A DNA stretch of 36,564 nucleotides from a virus: positions 361-36,924 of the IMG/VR virus record IMGVR_UViG_3300030328_001285; one strand, written 5' to 3'. The number at the start of each line of letters is the position of its first letter. The stretch's first letter is position 1. Positions 13,590-21,516 of this stretch are shown here, one piece after another. The notes under the pieces are model-generated. The model was not told where the DNA came from and searched no databases. It saw nothing but the letters and a program-made list of their open reading frames with translations. The position numbers and the translations under genes were made by a program.

Positions 13590-14127
13590 TTATGGTGATA
13601 TTGTCGAACTTGACTGGGAGTTTGATGTTGATAACATTATAACAGAATTATCTAGTAACAGCAACTGGAGCACAGGGCCAAGTGTTTCTGCCCCTAAAGG
13701 ACTATCTCTTACTGGAAATAAGACTCTCGACCTTAGTGTACGAGATATAAATGAAGGAAAGATAAATGATAATTTAGGCCCATCACTACTAGATTTTTTT
13801 AATTTATGGAATAGTCTAGGAAAATGCCATGCAGCTAATATGAACGCAGGTAATTTCTTCAGATTACATAGAGACTCTTATAAGACAACACAACAAATGA
13901 GAATCTTTATACCATTAAACAAAACTGAACTACATGAATGGGCATTTATATATGATAAACAATTAGCACCATTTAAGGCAGGGAAGCCATACCTTTTGAA
14001 TACAAAGAAACAACATGGTTCTTTTGCATTTGTTGATGATATATATCATATACTCATGGGTGTTTATATTAATCCCCACAACTTCAGAGTTGTAACGAAT
14101 TTATTACCAAATTGCAGGACACATTAA
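13552..14127 (+). CDS. Aspartyl/asparaginyl beta-hydroxylase-like oxygenase
   Basis: This 191-residue protein has FFRLHRDSYK (102-111) with His106 and Asp108 as an H-x-D iron motif, QQMRIFIPLN (114-123), FKAGKPYLLNTKKQHGSFAFVDDIYHILMGVY (141-172) with distal His155, and INPHNFRVV. The RxHIPL-like strand and the AG-x-x-Y turn recall AspH-type 2OG oxygenases. The usual arginine after the distal histidine appears to be His166, so 2-oxoglutarate binding may differ. It sits between the DUF6356-like and halogenase genes, with TAATG coupling to the latter, so it probably acts in the same pathway. Confidence 0.6.
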   Translation: MKDTATLLTLLNSYGDIVELDWEFDVDNIITELSSNSNWSTGPSVSAPKGLSLTGNKTLDLSVRDINEGKINDNLGPSLLDFFNLWNSLGKCHAANMNAGNFFRLHRDSYKTTQQMRIFIPLNKTELHEWAFIYDKQLAPFKAGKPYLLNTKKQHGSFAFVDDIYHILMGVYINPHNFRVVTNLLPNCRTH

Positions 14128-15671
14128 TGAAAGTTATTATTGTTGGTGGTGGAACAGCAGGTTGGGTTAGTTTAGCATATCTAGCCGCAACAACTGATGT
14201 TGAATTAACAATCATCCATAGTGAAGAAGTTGATGCTTTAGGTGTTGGAGAAAGCACTACACCCACAATTAAACATGTTGCTGAAGTTTGTGGTATTGAT
14301 GAAGTTCAATGGATGAAAGATGCTAAAGCATCCTTTAAGTATGGTATTGAATTTTTAGATTTTAATAATATAGGTAGTAGATGGATGCACAGTTTTGATG
14401 ACCTATTACCAGGCCAATCCTTCCATACTCCAATAACTGAATTTGGTAAGAATATATTTAAAAAAGAAATTAGTTCGGTAGAATATTTTCTAACTCAAAG
14501 AAGAAGGGGAATATCTAATTATGATATAGATTGGTTTAATAATAGTCAAGGGGGTTGTGAATATCTTTTATCACGCCATTTAAGTCCGTTTACTAAACAA
14601 AATGAATCCAATTTCAGTAAATTTCCAGGATATAGCTATCATATAAATGCTCAAGAGTTTGGTAATAGTCTCCGTAAACATACTTCTAAGAATCGTTTTA
14701 CTGAAATTAAAGGTCATGTCAATAATGTAGAATATGATGAAAATGGTGTCAAGAATATTATATTAAAAGATGGAACTAAACTAAGTGCAGATTTGTTTAT
14801 TGATTGTACTGGATTTAAGAGAGTTTTAATAGGTAATATGGCAGATTTTAAACCATATAAAGGTTTAATAAACAATGCTGCTATTTGGGGCCCAGTTTAT
14901 ACTCAAAGTTATAGACCTAGTACATTAAGTATTGCCCAACCTCATGGATGGATATGGGAAACACCAACATGGGGTCAAATAGGTTCAGGATATGTTTTCT
15001 GTGATGATTTTATTTCAACAGAACAAGCTGAAGATCATATTAGAGAACATTGGAGAAAACAAGGATTAGAATGGAATCCAATAAAATCTAGTAAGTTTAT
15101 TAGTGGTAGTTTAGATAATATAGCAGTTAAGAATGTAATTAGTAATGGATTAGGTCAAAGTTTTATAGAGCCTTTAGAAGCAACAGCTATCATGGTTTCA
15201 TGTGTAACTATTAGAAATGCTTCCAAACTAATTAATAAACATAAAGGTTGGTCATCAAAAAGTAGTATAATATTAAGTAAAGTAATGACAGATTTCTTAG
15301 ATGAAACAATGGAGTATGTATTGGGACATTATACATTAACTGATAGAAAAGATACAGAATATTGGAGAGCATATGATACCACAAATATATTAGAATCAAT
15401 GTCAAATATGATTGAAAAGAAATTAAAAAAAGAATGGGTATATCATGCAGAAACTAACCTTAATGGTTATAACTGGGCTAGTATGTTAATTGGATATGAT
15501 AAACCATATCTAGGCAAACTTCCTAAAATAGAAGAATGGCAAATAAAAAACTATGAATTCTATACAAAACAATTAGTTGAAAATTATAGATACCACTATC
15601 AAAATAATATGACAGTTAAAGATCGTTTAGAATATATCAACAATCAGGAATCAGGAAATAACTTATCATAA
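14127..15671 (+). CDS. Flavin-dependent tryptophan-halogenase-like protein 2
   Basis: The start is ATG 14127, overlapping the previous stop as TAATG, with AGGA eight bases upstream. A TTG 15 bases earlier is less likely. The 514-residue product has GGGTAGW (7-13), Lys71 in the SFKYGIEF context of the catalytic lysine, DLFIDCTGF, GWIWETP (274-280) and EPLEATA (348-354). Here the conserved Ser next to the Glu is Ala352, unlike halogenase 1 (PLES) and known halogenases, so chemistry or substrate may differ. It is very AT-rich, on the plus strand, and separated from the other copy by 10 kb. It could halogenate an aromatic substrate or act as a monooxygenase. Its end overlaps the convergent cupin-like gene by 28 bases. 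Confidence 0.82.
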   Translation: MKVIIVGGGTAGWVSLAYLAATTDVELTIIHSEEVDALGVGESTTPTIKHVAEVCGIDEVQWMKDAKASFKYGIEFLDFNNIGSRWMHSFDDLLPGQSFHTPITEFGKNIFKKEISSVEYFLTQRRRGISNYDIDWFNNSQGGCEYLLSRHLSPFTKQNESNFSKFPGYSYHINAQEFGNSLRKHTSKNRFTEIKGHVNNVEYDENGVKNIILKDGTKLSADLFIDCTGFKRVLIGNMADFKPYKGLINNAAIWGPVYTQSYRPSTLSIAQPHGWIWETPTWGQIGSGYVFCDDFISTEQAEDHIREHWRKQGLEWNPIKSSKFISGSLDNIAVKNVISNGLGQSFIEPLEATAIMVSCVTIRNASKLINKHKGWSSKSSIILSKVMTDFLDETMEYVLGHYTLTDRKDTEYWRAYDTTNILESMSNMIEKKLKKEWVYHAETNLNGYNWASMLIGYDKPYLGKLPKIEEWQIKNYEFYTKQLVENYRYHYQNNMTVKDRLEYINNQESGNNLS

Positions 15672-16201
15672 AATTCCTCATCCGTAAAACTAACCTCAGT
15701 AAACAAACCTAAAGCACCATCATTCAAATTAATCTCGTAGGTTCTATCAGGAGATATATCAGCATAATCAAATCTTTCTAGTTGTTTTCCATTTACAATA
15801 GGGTTACCATCAAAACAAATTAGATGTGATTCTTTTGATACATGTAATGTTGGTTCTGTTACTAACTTACCATCCCATACTTCACCAGTGGTGCCCGACC
15901 CAGTGAAGGGCTTATTCTTGTTTATACTATTAAATGCTATCATGTAGAGATCATCATAGGTTTCCATCATTATTGGTTCATGTAAAAGATGTTGCATACT
16001 AAAGAAATCTTTACTCTTCACTTCAAAGTATTCTTTTTCAAATGGTACTCCAATCCTTGCTCTACCATGTACGACATACACATACACACCATAACTATCA
16101 GGTTCTTGTTCTACACCAATCCACCCACGATCAGCTTTCATTGCACATACTGAAAACTTATCTAACTTTTTAAAAAAATGTTTACACTTAGGGATACTCA
16201 T
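15644..16201 (-). CDS. Cupin-like hypothetical protein
   Basis: This 185-residue, beta-rich protein has a segment VYVYVVHGRARIGVPFEKEYFEVKSKDFFSM (about 39-69) that looks like a cupin strand pattern. Only scattered His (HLLHEP, 71-76) are available to bind metal, so enzymatic activity is doubtful. A second half (LICFDGNPIVNGKQLERFDY) is also beta. It converges with and overlaps the halogenase-like gene. It is part of the oxygenase island and ends the coupled set 18444-15644. Confidence 0.5.
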   Translation of the reverse strand: MSIPKCKHFFKKLDKFSVCAMKADRGWIGVEQEPDSYGVYVYVVHGRARIGVPFEKEYFEVKSKDFFSMQHLLHEPIMMETYDDLYMIAFNSINKNKPFTGSGTTGEVWDGKLVTEPTLHVSKESHLICFDGNPIVNGKQLERFDYADISPDRTYEINLNDGALGLFTEVSFTDEEFYDKLFPDS

Positions 16202-16551
16202 AACTCAACCTTCCTCATTTTAATTATTTCTCTACGTGGATGATGAGTATCACATGAAATAACTCTACCCACTAAACTTTCTATATCTAATTTTCCTTTA
16301 ATACTTTCTGGAATATTCTCAGGTAATAGATCTTCAGATTCTTCATTTCTAGTAATCCATTTCTCTCCAGACCTTCTCATAAGAGTTTGAATGAATGTTT
16401 CACAATCATATAGATCTATCTCTCGACCTTCTAAATCAATACTAACAGGCCTATACTCATCAATAGGTTTAGGTGCATGTAACCTACAGTATCTAATAGT
16501 AATCTGTTGGATTTCTGGATTATAATCCGATATTTTAAAAATTGCTTTCAT
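16198..16551 (-). CDS. Hypothetical protein (117 aa)
   Basis: This 117-residue protein has a beta-rich N-terminus (MKAIFKISDYNPEIQQITIRYC) and a helical middle (DCETFIQTLMRRSGEKWITRN), followed by an acidic stretch. I do not recognise it. The pattern is reminiscent of small proteins lying next to oxygenases in marine phages, but no role can be inferred. It has four-base overlaps with both neighbours (start 16551, end 16198). Confidence 0.65.
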   Translation of the reverse strand: MKAIFKISDYNPEIQQITIRYCRLHAPKPIDEYRPVSIDLEGREIDLYDCETFIQTLMRRSGEKWITRNEESEDLLPENIPESIKGKLDIESLVGRVISCDTHHPRREIIKMRKVEL

Positions 16552-17159
16552 TGTTCATCAAAGAAAAATACTTGATTCTCACGATACTCTCTACCAAAAT
16601 AATAATCATTTGTTATATTCATTCCATGAGGTATTACACCATCAAATAATACCATACGATTATACTTTGGTTCTATGGTCATTAATAATTTATAATTTTC
16701 TTTCCATCTCCATGGTTCATAATGTTCTATACTATCACCATCAATACCTAAGTCTTCATATAAATTTGTACCGCATGTATCATTAAAATATACAATACCA
16801 TTATAACCAGTATCAGAGTGTGGCCACCAAATACAATTCTCATAGTCATTAAAACTATGTTTAACAAAACGAGTCATATTAGTAGTAATCTCACAATCAA
16901 AATATGGTTGCTCACACAAGTCACTTAAGAAATTATATACATCTTCTAATCTCTCATCATATTCAACTAATCTTCTATCTTCAAAATATATTCCATTATT
17001 AGTTGGTGATTCATTTACTTTCCATAAGGGAATATTATCCCTATTAAAAAGATAATTATATACTTCATCAGGATACTCGTAGAAATTATCTATTATAAAG
17101 ATAGGTCTATCGTATATACGATTAACTATTACTTTTAAGTCTTTATTTAATTCAAACAC
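16548..17159 (-). CDS. 2OG-Fe(II) oxygenase-like protein (DUF6445-like)
   Basis: I start at GTG 17159, which overlaps the previous TAG stop as TAGTG and has GGAAGG about 11 bases upstream. An alternative TTG at 17177 would add six residues. The 203-residue protein has WWPHSDTGYNGIVYFN (111-126) with His114-x-Asp116, CGTNLYED (129-136), and LFDGVIPHGMN (171-181) with distal His178. The G-I-V-Y-F-N and GT-x-L pattern matches the protein at 12046-12615, so it is probably the same broad family. A clear arginine for 2-oxoglutarate is near FGREYREN. Substrate unknown. It overlaps the downstream gene by four bases. Confidence 0.65.
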   Translation of the reverse strand: MFELNKDLKVIVNRIYDRPIFIIDNFYEYPDEVYNYLFNRDNIPLWKVNESPTNNGIYFEDRRLVEYDERLEDVYNFLSDLCEQPYFDCEITTNMTRFVKHSFNDYENCIWWPHSDTGYNGIVYFNDTCGTNLYEDLGIDGDSIEHYEPWRWKENYKLLMTIEPKYNRMVLFDGVIPHGMNITNDYYFGREYRENQVFFFDEQ

Positions 17160-17860
17160 TATGGGTACACCTTCCAATACTTTGGATGTATATAACCCTG
17201 AGAATAATCTGTAATACCCTCCTTATATGCTAATGTAACATCACCAACAATAGCCAATCTCTCACCCTCAAAATTATCATCTATTGAGTGTGTACAATGT
17301 CTTACTGAACTTGGAAACATAACTATACTTCCTGCTACTGGTTCAATAAAAAAAGTAGAAGAGTTTACTAAATTAAAATTTTCAATACCATGTTTAAATT
17401 CACTGGTATTGTTACCTTCAAATACACTATTAGTATTAGCGGGAGTAAAAAACTTTAATAGATGTGAATTTGGGGGTGTCTTTAGATAATATGCAAAAGA
17501 TATTTGACTTGTAAAATGACTGTGCCAAACAAGTTCATCCTCAGAGTGTCTGGATCTAGATAACCAACTCTTTGTAATAATAACATCAAATATTCTTTTA
17601 TAATCTAGTACTTCATAGATATATTTTTTTACATTAAGAGCAATCTCACCAAACATATCAGTTAGATCATTATCTAAATGTAGTAAAGCATTTCCAGAAT
17701 TTTCACTTGTAGTAGTATTATAAACATAACCATTCTTATTAATTTTAGGTTCATAATCATATTTTGAATATACTTTTTCAAAATCATCCACATATTTATC
17801 ATGACCCTGCATTACATCAACAACTATCGTAGTTGGAAAGACATTAAAAACTTGAGCCAT
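17159..17860 (-). CDS. 2OG-Fe(II) oxygenase-like protein (Oxy_5-like)
   Basis: This 233-residue protein has WHSHFTSQISFAYYLKTP (112-129), where His113 and His115 occupy the iron-motif region, then GSIVMFPSSVRHCTHSI (177-193) with a distal His188 or His191, and ERLAIVGDVTL (200-210) with Arg201. This layout resembles the putative 2OG-FeII oxygenase family with an H-x-H in place of H-x-D, commonly annotated in cyanophages (PF13759 from memory). The variation leaves catalytic competence uncertain. It overlaps the genes on both sides by one base, so it is translationally coupled. Confidence 0.65.
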   Translation of the reverse strand: MAQVFNVFPTTIVVDVMQGHDKYVDDFEKVYSKYDYEPKINKNGYVYNTTTSENSGNALLHLDNDLTDMFGEIALNVKKYIYEVLDYKRIFDVIITKSWLSRSRHSEDELVWHSHFTSQISFAYYLKTPPNSHLLKFFTPANTNSVFEGNNTSEFKHGIENFNLVNSSTFFIEPVAGSIVMFPSSVRHCTHSIDDNFEGERLAIVGDVTLAYKEGITDYSQGYIHPKYWKVYP

Positions 17861-18444
17861 TATCTTTCATCTTCTGGTTGAATGATGGCCCATGTAGTAG
17901 CAAGATACTTATGTCCTCCGATAGGTGGATTACCTCTATGAGTATGTGTATATCCTGCAGGAAATATCAAAACATCACCCTCTACTGCTTCTTCTCTTCT
18001 ATTTTGATATAAAAATTCTGTCTCTCCACCCTCAAATCCACCATTCAAATATACCTGTATAACAAAAGTTCTTGGTGTTGCACCTATAGCACCATTTTCA
18101 AAATGCCAATTATGAAACCCTCCACCTTGAGGGATTTTCTTTATCTTACAATCATATACTAAAAATTTATTTCTATTCAGAACACTAACAGCCTGTAAGT
18201 ATTCATCAATACAAGGTGAAATTTTTGGAATTATTGACTGTGCTATTCTACTGGTTGCAGTCAGGTCTACATCATAATCCCAAGTTGCATTAAGAGTCAG
18301 ATTATCTTCTAAATGAAGACCTGATTTATCATAAAATAATGTACTATTATTCTCGAAGAAATTTATATGTTTGATTATTTCTTCACATTCTTCCTTAGAA
18401 AAGGCACCTTTATATCTTCTAATTAAATCACTTTCAAGGGTCAT
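17860..18444 (-). CDS. 2OG-Fe(II) oxygenase (prolyl-hydroxylase-like)
   Basis: This 194-residue protein contains GGGFHNWHFENG (107-118) with His114-x-Glu116 in place of the usual H-x-D, RTFVIQVYLNGGFEGGETEF (125-144), GDVLIFPAGYTHTHRG (156-171) with distal His167/His169, and HKYLATTW (178-185) with Lys179, which suits 2-oxoglutarate in prolyl-4-hydroxylase-like enzymes. Fold assignment is good. The Glu substitution is unusual and may change activity. It is the first gene of the coupled oxygenase string 18444-15644 and has a TATAAT box upstream. Confidence 0.72.
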   Translation of the reverse strand: MTLESDLIRRYKGAFSKEECEEIIKHINFFENNSTLFYDKSGLHLEDNLTLNATWDYDVDLTATSRIAQSIIPKISPCIDEYLQAVSVLNRNKFLVYDCKIKKIPQGGGFHNWHFENGAIGATPRTFVIQVYLNGGFEGGETEFLYQNRREEAVEGDVLIFPAGYTHTHRGNPPIGGHKYLATTWAIIQPEDER

Positions 18445-18461
18445 AAAATAATATCAGTTGT

Positions 18462-18467
18462 ATTATA
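18462..18467 (-). promoter_or_regulatory. TATAAT -10 box of the oxygenase string
   Basis: An exact TATAAT lies 17 bases before ATG 18444 in the short spacer after the adhesin gene. No -35 match is seen at standard spacing. Confidence 0.4.
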
Positions 18468-18475
18468 TAGTGGGG

Positions 18476-19507
18476 TTAAGAAACTCCTGTTGCTGCACTT
18501 GTTGTATTGCTATTAGGATTAACAGTACCACTGTTGTTTACGGTTATAGATCCTTCACTAACTCCAGATGCTCTTCGGATGGCAGCACCGTTACCACCAC
18601 CTGATCCACCTCCATGATCTTCTCCACTTCCTCCACTATCAGCAGTAGTATCTCCTGTCCAGCCACCTTCTCCACCGCCACCACCTTGTGCTTCTCCACC
18701 ATTATCACTACCTCCTCCACCTTCACCAGCAGCAGATGTACTTCCAGCAGTACCATTTCCACCCTGAGCACCACCTGAGCCTCTGTCTCCTCTTGCACCA
18801 CCAGGACGACCTTGGCCTCCACCGCCTCCACCACCAGAAGCGTAACGACGTGATCCTTTATCAGATTGGTGACCTCCGCCACCTCCTCCTCCGCCACCGA
18901 ATCCACGCTGAATTATACCACCAGATGCTATATTTACAACTGTTCCACCACTATATTGAATACCTAATGCACTGGTTCCTGTAGTACCATTTTCACCAGT
19001 GGAAGATCCATTAGCTCCATCACCTCCTTTACCACCTGCACCATATATTCTTCCTTCTCCACCAACATCAATAACTAATTCAGTATCTGCTCTCCATGAT
19101 CCAGTTCTTAAGGCACATCTATCAGCATTAGAATTATTAACAGAACCAATTGTTTTATTAACATGAATAACAATTTTCTTACCACCCTGCCATTCACTAG
19201 AATTAATAGCACTTGGTTTAGATCTATGACCACCAATTACTGTTACATTATTAGCGTTCCATTGATCAGGTGCTTGAACTCTATTCGTATTACCACCACT
19301 ATGATAGTCAATTACAATAGTTAATTGCTTATTATAGAAATCGCTAAATTTAATTGGGCCACTACTAGGGACACCATTATCTAATGGGAAAACTTTTTCA
19401 CCAACACTTTGACTTACTCTAAATGCACCAAGATTTTTACCAGATGGGGTACCAAACTCGGCAGTGATATCACTAAATTTAATTGCTCCAGAACCTTGTA
19501 ATGCCAT
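18476..19507 (-). CDS. Polyglycine tail adhesin
   Basis: I start at ATG 19507 (MALQGSGAIKFSDITAEFGT); an upstream in-frame start overlaps the preceding gene. The 343-residue protein starts with two similar ik-FSD repeats (GAIKFSDI, GPIKFSDF), a beta domain, and then a low-complexity region with long glycine runs (about residues 160-310, including a run of nine glycines). Glycine-rich stretches of this kind form packed polyglycine-II helices in T-even adhesins such as gp38-type tips, and determine host binding. The assignment to that architecture is inference. It lies at the end of the fibre block, 5 bases after the 658-residue fibre gene. Confidence 0.75.
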   Translation of the reverse strand: MALQGSGAIKFSDITAEFGTPSGKNLGAFRVSQSVGEKVFPLDNGVPSSGPIKFSDFYNKQLTIVIDYHSGGNTNRVQAPDQWNANNVTVIGGHRSKPSAINSSEWQGGKKIVIHVNKTIGSVNNSNADRCALRTGSWRADTELVIDVGGEGRIYGAGGKGGDGANGSSTGENGTTGTSALGIQYSGGTVVNIASGGIIQRGFGGGGGGGGGHQSDKGSRRYASGGGGGGGQGRPGGARGDRGSGGAQGGNGTAGSTSAAGEGGGGSDNGGEAQGGGGGEGGWTGDTTADSGGSGEDHGGGSGGGNGAAIRRASGVSEGSITVNNSGTVNPNSNTTSAATGVS

Positions 19508-19512
19508 AATAC

Positions 19513-21489
19513 TTAGATAGCAGAATCGTCTATTTGTCTCCAATTAGTACCATTATAAAATTCCAGTCTGTCCAGACTAATATTATAAACCAAAGCACCA
19601 TCATGAGTATTACCTACACTAAGAGCATTTCTTTGAGTAGTAGTAAGTTTTGGTAGTATCATCATTCTGTCGGAGATACGCCCTAAAGCTGAAAGGTCTA
19701 GAGCAGCTTTTGGAGCTAGAGTTCCCATACCAACAAATGACTGGAAGATCGCACCTTTAGCAACACAAAGACCAGTTCCACCAGGTACAAGACTATCAGA
19801 TTGATTAGTATTAGTACAAATACCAAGATAACCATCATCTGCAAAGAAACTTCCAGCAATATCATCTCCACTACCATCACAAACAACTAATGCTGGACTG
19901 TCCTGAAGTCTATAACCAATAGGCAGATTAGTTGGATCACCAATAATAATAGTACCACCAATACCACAATTAATGTAAGGAGAAGTATTAACACCAGTTA
20001 CATTTAAGTTAGTACAACCAACAGAAACACTATCAACATCACCATAATGTCCACCTATAAATCCAGTAGCAGTTACAACACCAGTAACAACTCTCAACTC
20101 ATTTTTAATTTCAAGATCTCCACCAACATACAGACTACTTGCAAAAGTACCTATACCATTGACTTCTAACTTTTGTTGTGGATTTGTAACTCCTATACCC
20201 AAATTACCTTCATAGGTAAGAGCCATTAATCTAGTAGTACCATTAGTATGCCAGTAGAAACTTCCTGTATTAACTCCAGCATTAGCACCATCACTATAGA
20301 AGTTCATGTTACCCTGATGAGTACCACTACTAAAATTAATAAAATCTAATGCTGCTGGTTGACTATATGGGAATGATGCACTTCTATTACCATACTGAAT
20401 AAATGCATTATTACTATTATGTACAGCAGCATTTAATCCTAAAACTAATTGAGATGCTTGATCAGGACTTGTTATTTGTGCAGTTGCTGCTCCAGTCTTA
20501 GCTACTATATGAAGTTCACCATTAGGTGATGATGTTTGAATACCTAATGAATCAGAAAAACTTGCTGCAGCACCAACTTGATTTACAGCGTCTAATGTTC
20601 CAGAAGTCTTTACGTTTGCATTTGAAACTAATGTGGTTGCAGTATCAGCATTACCAGTTACATTACCAATATGCTGACCATAGAATTTAGAAGATGTACC
20701 TGTGAATATACCTGCAGTTACAGCACCTACTGACGCATCTAAGTTTACAAATTTAGCCTGTAATGTACCATTACCACTATCAATAATAGTTGTAGTGGGG
20801 AACTTACTGTTGTCTATTACTGGAAGTCTATTATTACTAATCGTACCAGTTGCAAGATAACTTGCATTTAATTGTGTTAACTCAGTACCAATACCAACAA
20901 AAGAATTTGCTTTTATCTGACCACTTGCTATTATTTGATTTCCATATCCTGAAGTATCTCCTGTCTCTCCTATAAATCCAATACCTTCTAGGCCAGCAGT
21001 TGTTGGGTTCTGCCCAATCATCAAGTTATAAGTATTATTTGCTTCAGTGGTTCCAATACCAACTTTTAAATGTGTAGCAATACCAGATCTGACGGTACCA
21101 GAACCTTCAGCCTGATGAACAACCCAACCTTCGGTTGTGAAACCGACAATATCATCCATATACAAACCACTACCAAAGAAATAATTAGCAGTTACAACAC
21201 CAACATTAAGTACCTTAGTGTTTCCAACTAATGCATTACCTGTAGGATTTGTGGTTCCTATACCAACATCACCATGAAATGTAGCAATTCCCGCAACTCG
21301 TAAATTACTAGTACTTGTTATTCCAATAACATCTGTCTGACCACGCAGAGCTGAGTTACCATGAACATCTAGGTATCGTACAGGAATTGAAGTTCCAATT
21401 CCAACCAAACCAGTAGAGTTAACGATGAAATTGTCACTATCAACCTGAACACCATTCCTAAAATTAAATGACTTATTATAATTTGCCAT
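19513..21489 (-). CDS. Tail fibre protein with VGIG(T) repeats
   Basis: This 658-residue protein has repeated beta-fibre motifs (VGIGTSIP, DVGIGTTNP, LGIGVTNP, VGMGTLAP), each starting a strand-turn unit typical of phage and bacterial trimeric fibres. The C-terminal segment MMILPKLTTTQRNALSVG, then GALVYNISLDRLEFYNGTNW, is the common tip motif of fibres lacking a chaperone domain. It probably forms part of a side or long tail fibre. A perfect late promoter TATAAATA lies 19 bases before its ATG, overlapping the stop of the giant fibre gene, so it has its own late transcript. Confidence 0.8.
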   Translation of the reverse strand: MANYNKSFNFRNGVQVDSDNFIVNSTGLVGIGTSIPVRYLDVHGNSALRGQTDVIGITSTSNLRVAGIATFHGDVGIGTTNPTGNALVGNTKVLNVGVVTANYFFGSGLYMDDIVGFTTEGWVVHQAEGSGTVRSGIATHLKVGIGTTEANNTYNLMIGQNPTTAGLEGIGFIGETGDTSGYGNQIIASGQIKANSFVGIGTELTQLNASYLATGTISNNRLPVIDNSKFPTTTIIDSGNGTLQAKFVNLDASVGAVTAGIFTGTSSKFYGQHIGNVTGNADTATTLVSNANVKTSGTLDAVNQVGAAASFSDSLGIQTSSPNGELHIVAKTGAATAQITSPDQASQLVLGLNAAVHNSNNAFIQYGNRSASFPYSQPAALDFINFSSGTHQGNMNFYSDGANAGVNTGSFYWHTNGTTRLMALTYEGNLGIGVTNPQQKLEVNGIGTFASSLYVGGDLEIKNELRVVTGVVTATGFIGGHYGDVDSVSVGCTNLNVTGVNTSPYINCGIGGTIIIGDPTNLPIGYRLQDSPALVVCDGSGDDIAGSFFADDGYLGICTNTNQSDSLVPGGTGLCVAKGAIFQSFVGMGTLAPKAALDLSALGRISDRMMILPKLTTTQRNALSVGNTHDGALVYNISLDRLEFYNGTNWRQIDDSAI

Positions 21490-21508
21490 TGAGCCTAGAT
21501 TTTATTGT

Positions 21509-21516
21509 TATTTATA
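21509..21516 (-). promoter_or_regulatory. T4-type late promoter TATAAATA
   Basis: An exact TATAAATA on the minus strand, 19 bases before ATG 21489, overlaps the stop codon of the 1868-residue gene. It is the strongest late-promoter match in the window. Confidence 0.85.

Noticed and set aside
18544-18984. Open frames on both strands inside the polyglycine adhesin gene
   Set aside because: They result from the low-complexity GGN codon runs read out of phase (Val/Glu- or His/Leu-rich products).
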